Source: Caryophanales bacterium UBA6259
GTDB taxonomy: Bacteria > Bacillota > Bacilli > Tepidibacillales > Tepidibacillaceae
Length of the DNA: 15,839 nt
Assembly (NCBI GenBank): GCA_002441135.1
Contig: DJVJ01000047.1
Span: 20,264-36,102, forward strand
Direction of reading: 5' to 3'
Part shown: positions 8,064 through 15,111 of the stretch, piece after piece
Layout: each line of letters begins with the position of its first letter
How positions within the stretch are numbered: the stretch's first letter is position 1
Translations under genes and position numbers: made by a program
The notes under the pieces: model-generated
Database searches by the model: none
What the model saw: the letters and a program-made list of their open reading frames with translations, nothing else
What the model was told of the DNA's origin: nothing

Positions 8064-8711
8064 ATGAAAAAATGGTTTATTACTTTTGTTTTGGTAGCAT
8101 CGATGGTTTTTATCAGCATGCCTTTTCAGGTGTTTGCTGAAGAAAGCCAAACCGTAAATCAAACCTGTATCAATGAAAAAGTTATTAAACTAAAATATGA
8201 TATGCAAAAGCTTTGGATTGAACATGCATGGTGGACAAGAAGTTTAATTGTTAGCAGGCTAGCTGGTCTTGAGGATCAGAATAAGGTTTTGGAACGACTT
8301 TTACAAAATCAAGTGGATATAGGCAATCTTATCAAACCGTACTATGGCGAAGAAGCTGGCAATAAATTAACGGCACTATTAAAGGAACATATTGTCATTG
8401 CAGGGAAAATTATTGATGCGGCTAAAATTGGTGACGATAAGAATGTGAATAAATACAATAAGGAATGGGTTAAAAATGCGGATGAAATTGTTCTCTTTCT
8501 AACTAACGCCAACCCAAATTGGTCAAAAAAAGAGCTAACAGAAATGTTTTATACCCATTTAAAGTTGACAATCGATGAGGTTGTTTATCGACTACAAAAA
8601 GATTGGGATGGAGATATTAAGAGTGCTGATGCAAATGAGGCACATCTTATTATGATGGGCGATATGTTAACAGACGGGATTGTAAAGCAATTCCCACAAA
8701 AATTTAACTGA
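8064..8711 (+). CDS. Secreted helical protein of unknown function
   Basis: A 215-residue exported protein. Residues 1-25 form a signal peptide (KKW, hydrophobic core, VFA cleavage site before E26), with no lipobox or C-terminal anchor, so it should be released or stay in the wall zone. AGGAGG at 8051-8056 supports the start. The mature part has almost no strand-like stretches and reads as a bundle of helices with spaced histidines: H54 (IEHAWWTRS), H109 (LKEHIVIA), H165 (YTHLKLT) and H194 (EAHLIMMGD), each on a helix with acidic neighbours. The two halves look loosely similar: His, then an arginine-leucine helix, then an aspartate-rich turn. That layout would suit a metal or haem site, but this is inference. 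I recall relatives in Bacillota given unreliable enzyme names and would not assign one. It has its own terminator. Confidence 0.85.
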   Translation: MKKWFITFVLVASMVFISMPFQVFAEESQTVNQTCINEKVIKLKYDMQKLWIEHAWWTRSLIVSRLAGLEDQNKVLERLLQNQVDIGNLIKPYYGEEAGNKLTALLKEHIVIAGKIIDAAKIGDDKNVNKYNKEWVKNADEIVLFLTNANPNWSKKELTEMFYTHLKLTIDEVVYRLQKDWDGDIKSADANEAHLIMMGDMLTDGIVKQFPQKFN

Positions 8712-8719
8712 AATTAAGT

Positions 8720-8759
8720 AAAAGCCAGCGAGGTAACAACAACCTCTACTGGCTTTTTT
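8720..8759. terminator. Bidirectional terminator between convergent genes
   Basis: AAAAGCCAG-C-GAGG (8720-8733) pairs with CCTC-TA-CTGGCTTTT (8743-8757) with a small internal mismatch around a nine-base loop. T runs follow on the + strand (to 8759) and on the - strand, so it can end both the secreted-protein transcript and the MFS transcript. Confidence 0.88.
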
Positions 8760-8762
8760 AGA

Positions 8763-8806
8763 GAAGACTTTTTTAGCGAAGACTTTTTTAGCGAAGTCTT
8801 TTTAGC
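8763..8806. repeat. Three tandem copies of a 15-bp unit
   Basis: GAAGACTTTTTTAGC occurs at 8763-8777 and 8778-8792, followed by a changed copy GAAGTCTTTTTAGC at 8793-8806. The swap of GAC to GTC makes AAGACTT and AAGTCTT complementary, so copies two and three could fold into a weak hairpin. It lies between the bidirectional terminator and the MFS stop codon. Confidence 0.85.
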
Positions 8807-8813
8807 AATTAAA

Positions 8814-10028
8814 CTACCTATTTAGAATTTTTGACTCTTGCAATACAAGTTTACTTGCTGTCACCTTTTTACCGTGCAGATAGTAATACAAAATAATTGA
8901 TGATAATACAACTGCTGCTAATGCTAAATACATTCCACGATACCCAATATGAGGGATCAGCAAACCGATGAAGAATGGGCCAACTCCAATTCCGCCATCA
9001 ATAAAGATGAAAAATGTGGAAAGCGCTAAACCAATCCGATGCTTAGGGGCTTCTTTTACCGCAATTGCCTGACCACTAGACATCATTGTTCCATAGCCAA
9101 GTGCCACTAATGCCCCTGTTAATAAAAGAACAATGCCATTCTCTGCTTGACTAAGCAAAATTAAGCTAATAGCAAACAAAAATAAGGCAGGGTAAACCAC
9201 AATATTGTCTCCTTTTCTGTCAAGCAATTTACCAGTAAATGGTCTTGAAATAAAGAGAAATGTCGCATAAATAACAAAAAACATGCTTGCTGCTTCTTCT
9301 AAATGTATTTGAATAGCGTAGGAGTTAAGAAAAGATAAAATGCCGGAATAAGCAATTCCCATCATAAACATAATGATGGATATTGGTAGCGCTTTTATCT
9401 CAAAGAAATCCTGTAATCGTAATCCCATTTTCATTTCTTGAATTTGTTCCTTGGTAATATTTGCTTCAGGAATTACAGCAAAAAATGAGAAGAGTATGCT
9501 AAGAACGGAAAATATAGAAACAGAAACAAACACCATGTTAAAGTCTGCATACTGGCTAATAAATAGGCCAAGGAATGGGCCTAGTGCTGTTGCGGCGGTT
9601 GAGCTTAAAGAAAAGTAGCTTGTTCCTTCTCCTCTTCGCTCATTAGGAATTAACTCCATTACTGCAGTATTCATAGCGGTGGTAGCAATGCCAAATGCTG
9701 TACCGTGAATAAAACGAACAATCATTAATAAGTTTAAGTTATTAACTGGGAAATAGAGAACTGTGGCAATGAAGAATAATAATAATCCTCCAAAAAGTAA
9801 TTTTTTACGTCCAATAACTTCAATATATTTTCCCGCTAAAAGACGTGAAAAAAGGGCACCAATAATAAAAATACTTGAAGCAAGACCAGCCTTGCTTTGT
9901 GATGCACCAAATTGTTCAACCGCATAAACCGTCATTGTGGTCATTAATAAATAAAAAGTTAGTGCGACAAAAAAATTGGATATAAAAATAATAACGAAAT
10001 TCTTTGTCCATAATTTTGATGGTTTCAA
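8814..10028 (-). CDS. MFS transporter, 12 TM
   Basis: A major facilitator superfamily permease of 404 residues with about twelve hydrophobic segments. The start is set at TTG (10026-10028, - strand) because a GGGGGG run sits six to seven bases before it and the protein then begins MKPSKLW, a typical MFS N-terminus; a GTG at 10061 would add eleven residues without a good ribosome binding site. Evidence for the family: the loop 2-3 motif GKYIEVIGRKK (about 66-76), a proline/glycine-rich TM5 (ALGPFLGLFIS) as in antiporters, the mirrored GKLLDRKGD in the second half, and a long central loop. Such proteins export drugs or small metabolites by proton exchange; the substrate is unknown. It is convergent with the secreted-protein gene and separated from the upstream HTH gene by that gene's terminator, so it is probably transcribed alone. 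Confidence 0.92.
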   Translation of the reverse strand: MKPSKLWTKNFVIIFISNFFVALTFYLLMTTMTVYAVEQFGASQSKAGLASSIFIIGALFSRLLAGKYIEVIGRKKLLFGGLLLFFIATVLYFPVNNLNLLMIVRFIHGTAFGIATTAMNTAVMELIPNERRGEGTSYFSLSSTAATALGPFLGLFISQYADFNMVFVSVSIFSVLSILFSFFAVIPEANITKEQIQEMKMGLRLQDFFEIKALPISIIMFMMGIAYSGILSFLNSYAIQIHLEEAASMFFVIYATFLFISRPFTGKLLDRKGDNIVVYPALFLFAISLILLSQAENGIVLLLTGALVALGYGTMMSSGQAIAVKEAPKHRIGLALSTFFIFIDGGIGVGPFFIGLLIPHIGYRGMYLALAAVVLSSIILYYYLHGKKVTASKLVLQESKILNR

Positions 10029-10110
10029 CTTTATCCCCCCGAATCTAATAAAGTTATACACCCATCATTTGTAGTTGTCTAGCATTTATTTAATATATTT
10101 AAAATATTTT

Positions 10111-10156
10111 TCTAAGAAAAAATAAAAGAACCAAGATAAGTATTTCTCCTGGTTCT
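10111..10156 (-). terminator. Terminator of the HTH gene
   Basis: Read on the - strand, AGAACCA (10156-10150) pairs with TGGTTCT (10133-10127), with partial inner pairing, followed by TTTTATTTTTT (about 10126-10116). It lies just past the stop of the HTH gene at 10169. Confidence 0.75.
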
Positions 10157-10168
10157 AGTTCTTGAATT

Positions 10169-10672
10169 TTACTCCACGCCTATTAATGGCTTCAAGCTGA
10201 AATAGTCTAAGGCTTGATTAACATCGTGAATATTATATATCTTTTTCTCTACACAAAATTGAATCACTAAGTCAAAGGTATCATTATCTGATAAAGAATA
10301 ACCGGCAGCGCTTAATAGCTTGTCGGTTTCTTTTTTGTTCAATTCTAGAGCAAGACCAAGAGCAACTACGGTATTTTTTCTGGGATGGTAATCAGGATTA
10401 GAGCGTATTTTAGAAAAATGTCTGCGGTCTATCCCGGCTTTTTTGTAAATATCTGCGTCATTAACTCCTTTTTTATCGATAAAGGTGAATAGTACCTTGT
10501 TAAAGGTAGGCTTGCGTTTATTTTTAATATAGTCTTCTAACTCAATGTTATGGTCTTCTTCATAAATTATTTTTTCTGAATAGACTTCAGAATGAAAGAT
10601 TTTAAATTCCAGACTGTTCAAATGTCTTTCTACATACTCCTGCAATTCTATTAGAAGATTTTTTTCTATCAT
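10169..10672 (-). CDS. HTH-domain protein paired with the vWA gene
   Basis: A 167-residue cytoplasmic protein. The N-terminal third is charged and helical without recognised motifs. Residues about 68-125 look like an XRE/lambda-repressor-like helix-turn-helix: DADIYKKAGIDRRHFSKIRS (residues 73-91), where HFSKIR would be the recognition helix, then PRKNTVVALGLALELNKKE, the typical third and fourth helices, and KLLSAAGYSLS. I recognise this sequence pattern as a common partner of small vWA-domain proteins in Bacillota, often in the same operon or, as here, divergent. Direct DNA binding is likely but not shown. On the - strand, GGAGAGG precedes the ATG by about eleven bases, and the palindrome and extended -10 in the intergenic region fit a self-regulated gene. 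An acidic N-terminal region and lack of a catalytic motif argue against an enzyme. Confidence 0.85.
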   Translation of the reverse strand: MIEKNLLIELQEYVERHLNSLEFKIFHSEVYSEKIIYEEDHNIELEDYIKNKRKPTFNKVLFTFIDKKGVNDADIYKKAGIDRRHFSKIRSNPDYHPRKNTVVALGLALELNKKETDKLLSAAGYSLSDNDTFDLVIQFCVEKKIYNIHDVNQALDYFSLKPLIGVE

Positions 10673-10694
10673 ACTCTACTCTACCTCTCCAATT

Positions 10695-10711
10695 GTCGCC
10701 TATTAAGCGAC
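10695..10711. promoter_or_regulatory. Short inverted repeat in the HTH leader
   Basis: GTCGC (10695-10699) and GCGAC (10707-10711) flank seven bases. It lies in the 5' leader of the HTH gene, between its extended -10 and its ribosome binding site. It could be a second regulator half-site pair; small arms make this uncertain. Confidence 0.4.
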
Positions 10712-10722
10712 CAAATGATAAG

Positions 10723-10758
10723 TCCATTTCGCTAACATTATATCATAACGAAAATGGA
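10723..10758. promoter_or_regulatory. 36-bp imperfect palindrome in the HTH-vWA divergent region
   Basis: The ends TCCATTTCG (10723-10731) and CGAAAATGGA (10749-10758) are inverted copies with one bulged base, and the interior stays partly symmetrical around TATATC. The palindrome contains an extended -10 (TGATATAAT on the - strand, 10745-10737) for the HTH gene and reaches to the ribosome binding site of the vWA gene. It is placed to control both genes, most simply through binding by the HTH protein, which is inference. Confidence 0.6.
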
Positions 10759-10772
10759 GAGGATGAATTAGG

Positions 10773-11561
10773 ATGGACAATAGCGAGAGTAAGCAGAGTA
10801 TTGAAAATAAGGAGAGAATAGAAAATATGAAAACCAATGAAAGTTTGGAGAGTACTGAAAATGTGGAGAATATGGAAGAGATGAAGAGTACGGAAGAGAC
10901 AAAGAGTACGGAAGAGACAAAGAGTATGGAAGACATGAAGAGTATGGGCACTACAGAAAGTGAAAAGAGGGTTTTAACAGAGATCATTTTTCTCCTCGAC
11001 CGGAGTGGGTCAATGGCAGGCCTTGAAGCAGATACGATAGGTGGCTTTAATACTTTTATAGAAAAGCAAAGACAGATAGAAGGAGAAACCAACGTCACCA
11101 CGGTTCTATTTGATAATAAGTATGAGATTTTATGGAATGGTATTGATGTGCATCAAGTATTTCTAACAGAAGAGGAGTATTATGTAAGAGGAACGACAGC
11201 TTTACTTGATGCTGTGGGAAAAACCATCCTAGATGTAGGATATAGATTATCTAAAACAAGTGAAAATGATAAACCAAACAAGGTAATATTTGTAATCACG
11301 ACAGATGGAATGGAAAACTCTAGTCGTGAATTTAACTATGAAAAAGTAAAGGAGCTTATAAAGAATCAGCAGGAAAAATACAATTGGGAGTTTATCTTTC
11401 TTGGAGCAAACATTGATGCTGTAAAAGAAGCGGATAGCATTGGGATTGATGTTCATAACGCCTTTAGCTTTGAGGCGTCAGAAGCTGGTGTTGTAAAAAT
11501 GTATAGTATGATTAGCGAGGAAGTATCAGAGCGCAGATTAAAGGAGAGGAAAAAGCGATAA
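10773..11561 (+). CDS. von Willebrand factor A domain protein with repeat-rich N-terminus
   Basis: A 262-residue cytoplasmic protein with no signal peptide. Residues about 69-255 form a vWA (Rossmann-like) domain with a metal-ion-dependent adhesion site: DRSGS (76-80, the DxSxS motif), T141/T142 in RGTTALLDAVG, and D178 in TTDGMENSS. The motif set is complete, so Mg2+-dependent ligand binding is expected. The rest, GGFNTFIEKQR, then FIFLGANIDAV, is the pattern of a widespread small bacterial vWA family. Residues 1-68 are an unusual tail rich in Glu, Ser, Thr, Lys and Met, part of it made from 18-bp tandem repeats; most relatives that I recall begin close to TEIIFLLDRSGSM. The start at 10773 follows GGAGAGG (10756-10762). 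Divergent HTH gene as neighbour; the pair probably works together, perhaps in a stress response, as vWA proteins of the Ter systems do. Function is not established. Confidence 0.92.
   Translation: MDNSESKQSIENKERIENMKTNESLESTENVENMEEMKSTEETKSTEETKSMEDMKSMGTTESEKRVLTEIIFLLDRSGSMAGLEADTIGGFNTFIEKQRQIEGETNVTTVLFDNKYEILWNGIDVHQVFLTEEEYYVRGTTALLDAVGKTILDVGYRLSKTSENDKPNKVIFVITTDGMENSSREFNYEKVKELIKNQQEKYNWEFIFLGANIDAVKEADSIGIDVHNAFSFEASEAGVVKMYSMISEEVSERRLKERKKR
10884..10949 (+). repeat. 18-bp tandem repeat inside the vWA gene
   Basis: AAGAGTACGGAAGAGACA at 10884-10901 is repeated at 10902-10919, then as a diverged copy at 10920-10937 and a partial copy to 10949. The period is six codons, encoding KSTEET, KSTEET, KSMEDM and KSMG, so copy-number change keeps the frame. 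Confidence 0.9.
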
Positions 11562-11614
11562 ACAAGCGTGAATACATGAATTTGTTGTGATTTTATAGAA
11601 AAGTCAATTTTACC

Positions 11615-11657
11615 TGTGACAAGTATCACTTTATGATTAAGGTTTTTTTTATATAAT
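11615..11657 (+). promoter_or_regulatory. Class II Fnr-type promoter
   Basis: TGTGA (11615-11619), six bases, then TCACT (11626-11630), matching the TGTGA-N6-TCACA box of Bacillus Fnr at nine of ten positions. A consensus -10 TATAAT lies at 11652-11657; a start site about seven bases later (near 11664) puts the box centre (11622.5) at about -41.5, the classic position for class II activation. No TTGACA-like -35 is present, which fits activator dependence. The next gene is the flavin split-barrel protein. Confidence 0.7.
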
Positions 11658-11739
11658 TATTAGGAAAGCTATGTTAGAAAATAATTTAACATTAACATTA
11701 CAAATAAAATTCAGGTTAAATAAAAGGAGAGATTATAAA

Positions 11740-12111
11740 GTGATATTAGATAAGATGTTAGATGTATTAAAGCATGAGGGAGTAGTGGCGATCGCTACAC
11801 AAGGTGAGGAAGGGCCACACTTAGCAAATACTTGGAATTCTTATGTACAGGTAACTCCTGATGATCGATTGTTAATTCCTGCAGGGTCAATGAATACAAC
11901 GGAGAAAAATGTAGAAAAAAACAACCAAGTACTGATAACTTTGGGAAGTAGAGAGGTTGAAGGGTTTCACGGACCTGGAACAGGCTTTTTAGTTAAGGGA
12001 AATGCAAAATTTGTTACAGATGGATCTGATTTTGAATTAATCAAAAGTAAGTTTCCTTGGGCTAGAGCAGCATTAGAGGTCAAGGTTATTTCAGCGAAAC
12101 AAACTTTGTAA
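11740..12111 (+). CDS. Pyridoxamine 5'-phosphate oxidase-family flavin split-barrel protein
   Basis: Start set at GTG 11740 (123 residues), because AAGGAGA (11724-11730) is nine bases upstream; a longer reading from ATG 11671 would begin just seven bases after the predicted transcript start and adds 23 residues unlike the family. Visible: an N-terminal helix MLDVLKHEG, strand VVAIATQGEEGPHLANTWNSY (residues 15-35), RLLIPAGSMNTTEKNV (43-58), and strands VLITLGSREVEGF and TGFLVKGNAKF. This is the six-stranded split barrel that binds FMN in a dimer; the basic/hydroxyl stretch PAGSMNTTEKN is where FMN phosphate contacts usually lie. It may act as an FMN-dependent reductase or a flavin carrier; it is too short and lacks the C-terminal domain of true PdxH. 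Control by Fnr suggests use under oxygen limitation. Confidence 0.87.
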   Translation: MILDKMLDVLKHEGVVAIATQGEEGPHLANTWNSYVQVTPDDRLLIPAGSMNTTEKNVEKNNQVLITLGSREVEGFHGPGTGFLVKGNAKFVTDGSDFELIKSKFPWARAALEVKVISAKQTL

Positions 12112-12154
12112 TACTAGTATTTGTTTTATTGTTAAAAAATTCATAGTAAGCGTC

Positions 12155-12200
12155 AAAAAGTAGGATAATCTAAGGGTGCTAGGTTATTCTACTTTTTTTT
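12155..12200 (+). terminator. Terminator after the flavin split-barrel gene
   Basis: Arms 12155-12171 (AAAAAGTAGGATAATCT) and 12181-12197 (AGGTTATTCTACTTTTT) pair over 17 positions with G.U pairs around a nine-base loop; T run to 12200. The rest of 12112-12369 holds no other recognisable feature. Confidence 0.9.
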
Positions 12201-12369
12201 AATTTCAATAGGATGAATAATATTTCCTTTTATTTTTCAATTTACAAAGTAGGTCGGATTATTTTTGGGGGAATAAGTAGAATAATAAAATGGGAACTTA
12301 AAGCTAAATAGAATCGTCTAAAGGTTATATATATAAGCAGAGAAAATAATTTGCTTTGGAGGTATGAAT

Positions 12370-13315
12370 ATGAAGAGAATTAAGCTGATTATACTTATAC
12401 TTGTACTTGCACTTGTTTTGAGTGTCCCATTGCTATTTATCACCTATATGGGCATTGAAACCAATTCTAAAAGTACAGAAGTTTTTCAGGAAGAAAAGCA
12501 ACAGACAAATCAACCAGAAGAAAAGGCGATTTCTGATCTGGTAAAGGGCTTTGGTAGCAAACTTCAATTTGTTTCACTGCTAGCTCCAAAAGAGATTCTA
12601 GAAAAGAATATGAGGGAGTATTACGGGGATTATGTATCTCCGGAGTTAATTGGAAAATGGGTAAAGGATCCTTTAAATGCCCCAGGAAGATTAACCTCAA
12701 GTCCTTGGCCTGATCGTATAGAAATTCTAAGTATAGTAAAGCTATCGGAATCGAAATATGAAGTTAAAGGAGAAATTATTGAAATAACAAGCACAGAACA
12801 GAAAAGTGGAGAGTTTGCGAACAAACGGCCAATAACTCTTATAGTAAAGAGGCTGAACAACAAATGGCTTATTGATGAGGTGAGTCTTGGCGATTATGAA
12901 AAGACAAACTTGACCATATATAAAAATACGGGATATGGTTTTGAATTTTCCTTGCCAAAGAGTTGGGAAAATTATCAGATTATAAATGGAGAATGGAAAG
13001 GTTTAGCTATAGGTAGCGATAGCAATGAAAAAGTGGTTCAGTCTGGGCCGATCATTTCTTTTTAGACATCCAGAATGGACTTCTGAAATCCCTCGTCAAG
13101 ACATTCCGATTATGATTTTTACCCTTTCTCAATGGGATGCCCTTCAACGGCAAGAATTCCATATTGGTGCAGCTCCAATTGGGCCAAAGGAGCTTGGTCG
13201 TAATTCGAATTACGTTTTTGCGCTTCCTGCGCGTTATAATTTTGCTTTTCCAAAAGGATATGAGGAAGTGGAAGATATATTGGAAGATAATCCTCTTATC
13301 CCTATAATGGATTAG
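12370..13315 (+). pseudogene. Membrane-anchored protein gene, broken by a one-base frameshift
   Basis: Start chosen at ATG 12370, seven bases after GGAGG (12358-12362); ATG 12364 is too close to it. Residues 1-25 (KRIKLIILILVLALVLSV and on) form an N-terminal membrane anchor or uncleaved signal, followed by a hydrophilic linker and an extracytoplasmic domain. The first frame stops at TAG 13063-13065 after ...GPIISF; the next frame runs on to 13315 with RHPEWTSEIPRQDIPIMIF and ends in PLIPIMD. The two parts read as one protein of about 314 residues if one T is removed from the five-T run at 13059-13063. The family is not one I can name; the second part has strong, sensible composition (FHIGAAPIGPKELGRNS), so the break looks recent, a sequencing error, or slippage. 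The product as read (231 residues) would lack its last quarter. Confidence 0.8.
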
Positions 13316-13356
13316 GGGAATAGAAGTAAAGATTTGACGGTGACGAGTAATAGAAA

Positions 13357-13378
13357 AGGGTGAGAACTTTCTCACCCT
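13357..13378. terminator. Bidirectional terminator hairpin between convergent genes
   Basis: AGGGTGAGA (13357-13365) and TCTCACCCT (13370-13378) form a perfect nine-pair stem with an ACTT loop. T-rich sequence follows on both strands (TTTTGTTTT on +, TTTTCTATT on -), so it can end the frameshifted gene and the EmrB-type gene. Confidence 0.8.
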
Positions 13379-13464
13379 GAACTTTTGTTTTCTTTGAATT
13401 TTCCTCGAAAACTGAACTTTTCACGTTTGAACTTTTTACTCGGTTTTTCCTCTCTCGGGAATCC

Positions 13465-14877
13465 TCATGCTTTTACTGCTTTAGCATAACTTTTTCGGTT
13501 TAATGAGACAATTGCTCCGATAAAGGCAATACTCATCGCAACTAGCATTACCGTATGATAGGCTGACATAAATGCAACTACTTGGTCTTGATTTGGTTTA
13601 GTTACGCCACCCAAAGCTTCAAATAACGATACTGAGAAGGCTATTCCGATAATCATACCAAGGTTTCTGACCAAGCTATTAATTCCTCCTGCGATTCCAA
13701 GCTTTTGACGTGGAACGGAACTCATCACGCTACTATTATTTGGGGATTGAAACATTCCCATTCCTAATCCAGCAAGCACTGCGCCAGGAATAATCTGATA
13801 AAATTGAGCAGTAGCAGTTAAGGTGGAAAAATAGAATAAACTTATGCCGGTGATGGTTAAACCACTGGTAGTCAGGACTAATGGGCCAAATTTATCGGAA
13901 GCATGACCACTGATTGGTGCAACAATTGCCATTGTGATTGGGAAAACGGTCATTAATAAGCCCACATGAGATGGGGAATACCCTAGTATTTGCTGTAAAT
14001 AAAATGGCAAAAGCATATTATTAGCAAATAACGCGATAAAAGATAGTAAGCCAGATAGGTTACCAATCATAAACGGACGGTTCATAAATAAAGATAAATC
14101 AATTAATGGATGGTCTACTTTACGCTCGTTGAAAAAGAAAACCACTAGAAGTGATACTCCAATAGTCAAGCTGAGTAACACGGGCGAGCTAGTCCAACCC
14201 CAATCTTCGGCATTGTTAATTCCTAATAGCAGACTAATCATTCCAGCAGTAAAGGTGATCGCACCAAAAAAATCAAAGCTTTCCTGCGTTTTCTGGGGTT
14301 CATCATTAGGGAGAAGAGAACGTGCTACCAGAAAACCAAGAATTCCAATAGGCAAATTTATAAAGAAAATAGAACGCCAGCTGGTTAAACCGATAAGTAT
14401 GCCTCCAAGAGCTGGTCCTGTAAGACTACCAAGAGCAACGACAGTTCCAGTTAAACCAAGAGCACGCCCTCGTTCATTCGGTGGAAATATTCCAGTAATT
14501 ATAGCAGCACTGTTAGCCATTAACATTGAAGCCCCTACTGCTTGTACAATTCGTGATCCTACTAAAAACCAAATATTATCTGAAATACCACATAGTAATG
14601 AACCGAAAATAAAGATGAGAAAGCCAATTGAAAATATCTTTTTTCTTCCAAGCAAATCTGCCGTTCTGCCAAAAACAGGGAGTAAACTAGAAATGGTTAA
14701 TAGGTAAGCTGTAACCACCCATTGTAATGTAGCAATATCTGCATAAAGTTGACTTGAAATAGTCGGTAATGCCACATTGACGATACTGCTATCTAAGGTG
14801 GCCATAAATGTGCCAACCGATACAGTAGCAAGCACATACCAACGGTAGTTAGGTGCAGATTTGATTTTCTCAAACAT
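13465..14877 (-). CDS. EmrB/QacA-type (DHA2) drug efflux MFS transporter, 14 TM
   Basis: A 470-residue integral membrane protein of the DHA2 family, which exports drugs, dyes or detergents using the proton gradient. Diagnostic features: LDSSIVNVALP (residues 28-38, motif D1 at the end of TM1), GRTADLLGRKK (70-80, motif A), ALGSLTGPALGG (148-159, antiporter motif C in TM5) and ERGRALGL after TM4. The length and hydrophobic pattern fit 14 segments. The start ATG at 14877 follows GAGGAG by about nine bases on the - strand. A good sigma-A promoter (15008-14980) and a leader palindrome lie upstream, and no partner (EmrA-type) or regulator gene is adjacent. It is convergent with the frameshifted gene and divergent from the metal transporter. 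The substrate is unknown. Confidence 0.94.
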   Translation of the reverse strand: MFEKIKSAPNYRWYVLATVSVGTFMATLDSSIVNVALPTISSQLYADIATLQWVVTAYLLTISSLLPVFGRTADLLGRKKIFSIGFLIFIFGSLLCGISDNIWFLVGSRIVQAVGASMLMANSAAIITGIFPPNERGRALGLTGTVVALGSLTGPALGGILIGLTSWRSIFFINLPIGILGFLVARSLLPNDEPQKTQESFDFFGAITFTAGMISLLLGINNAEDWGWTSSPVLLSLTIGVSLLVVFFFNERKVDHPLIDLSLFMNRPFMIGNLSGLLSFIALFANNMLLPFYLQQILGYSPSHVGLLMTVFPITMAIVAPISGHASDKFGPLVLTTSGLTITGISLFYFSTLTATAQFYQIIPGAVLAGLGMGMFQSPNNSSVMSSVPRQKLGIAGGINSLVRNLGMIIGIAFSVSLFEALGGVTKPNQDQVVAFMSAYHTVMLVAMSIAFIGAIVSLNRKSYAKAVKA

Positions 14878-14927
14878 TTTCTTCGTCTCCTCTATTTCAA
14901 TATTAGTTAAGGTATATATTTAATAAA

Positions 14928-14953
14928 CAACCATGCTCAAACAACTATGGTTG
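14928..14953 (-). promoter_or_regulatory. Inverted repeat in the leader of the EmrB-type gene
   Basis: CAACCAT (14928-14934) and ATGGTTG (14947-14953) flank twelve bases, in the transcribed leader about 20-45 bases after the predicted start. It may be a repressor operator, as common for drug-pump genes, or an RNA hairpin. Confidence 0.5.
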
Positions 14954-14979
14954 CTTTTCTTATCTAATCTATCATTTAA

Positions 14980-15008
14980 AATATATCCCCCTTCAATTTA
15001 TAAGTCAA
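14980..15008 (-). promoter_or_regulatory. Sigma-A promoter of the EmrB-type gene
   Basis: On the - strand, -35 TTGACT (15008-15003), a 17-base spacer and -10 TATATT (14985-14980), reading toward the transporter. Predicted start near 14973, leaving a leader of about 95 bases. Confidence 0.75.
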
Positions 15009-15111
15009 TCTATCTCAAATTAGCTGATAGCTGTCCAGTAGATGACAAATTTTTTCCAAAATAATGTGGGAACAAAAGTTTAGACAATTTAATATAATGA
15101 ATTAAAGATTC

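Noticed and set aside
10029..10061. Longer N-terminus of the MFS transporter from GTG at 10061
   Set aside because: The extra eleven residues lie over the GGGGGG ribosome binding site of the TTG start and the GTG lacks a good site of its own.
10884..10949. Regular 18-bp repeats as a possible CRISPR array
   Set aside because: The units are contiguous without spacers and lie in frame within a coding gene.
10703..11101. 132-codon open frame on the - strand with repeated VLFVSS-like residues
   Set aside because: It is the antisense of the vWA gene and its tandem repeat; it has no good ribosome binding site and overlaps the divergent promoter.
11671..11739. Longer N-terminus of the flavin protein from ATG at 11671
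   Set aside because: No ribosome binding site, almost at the predicted transcript start, and the added residues do not fit the family; GTG 11740 has AAGGAGA.
13378..13436. TGAACTTTT three times (13378, 13413, 13428)
   Set aside because: Short, T-rich and irregularly spaced in the tail behind a terminator; no sign of function.
14129..14707. 192-codon open frame on the + strand
   Set aside because: Entirely antisense to the EmrB-type transporter, whose motifs and membrane pattern are clear; its own translation is basic and shows no family features.
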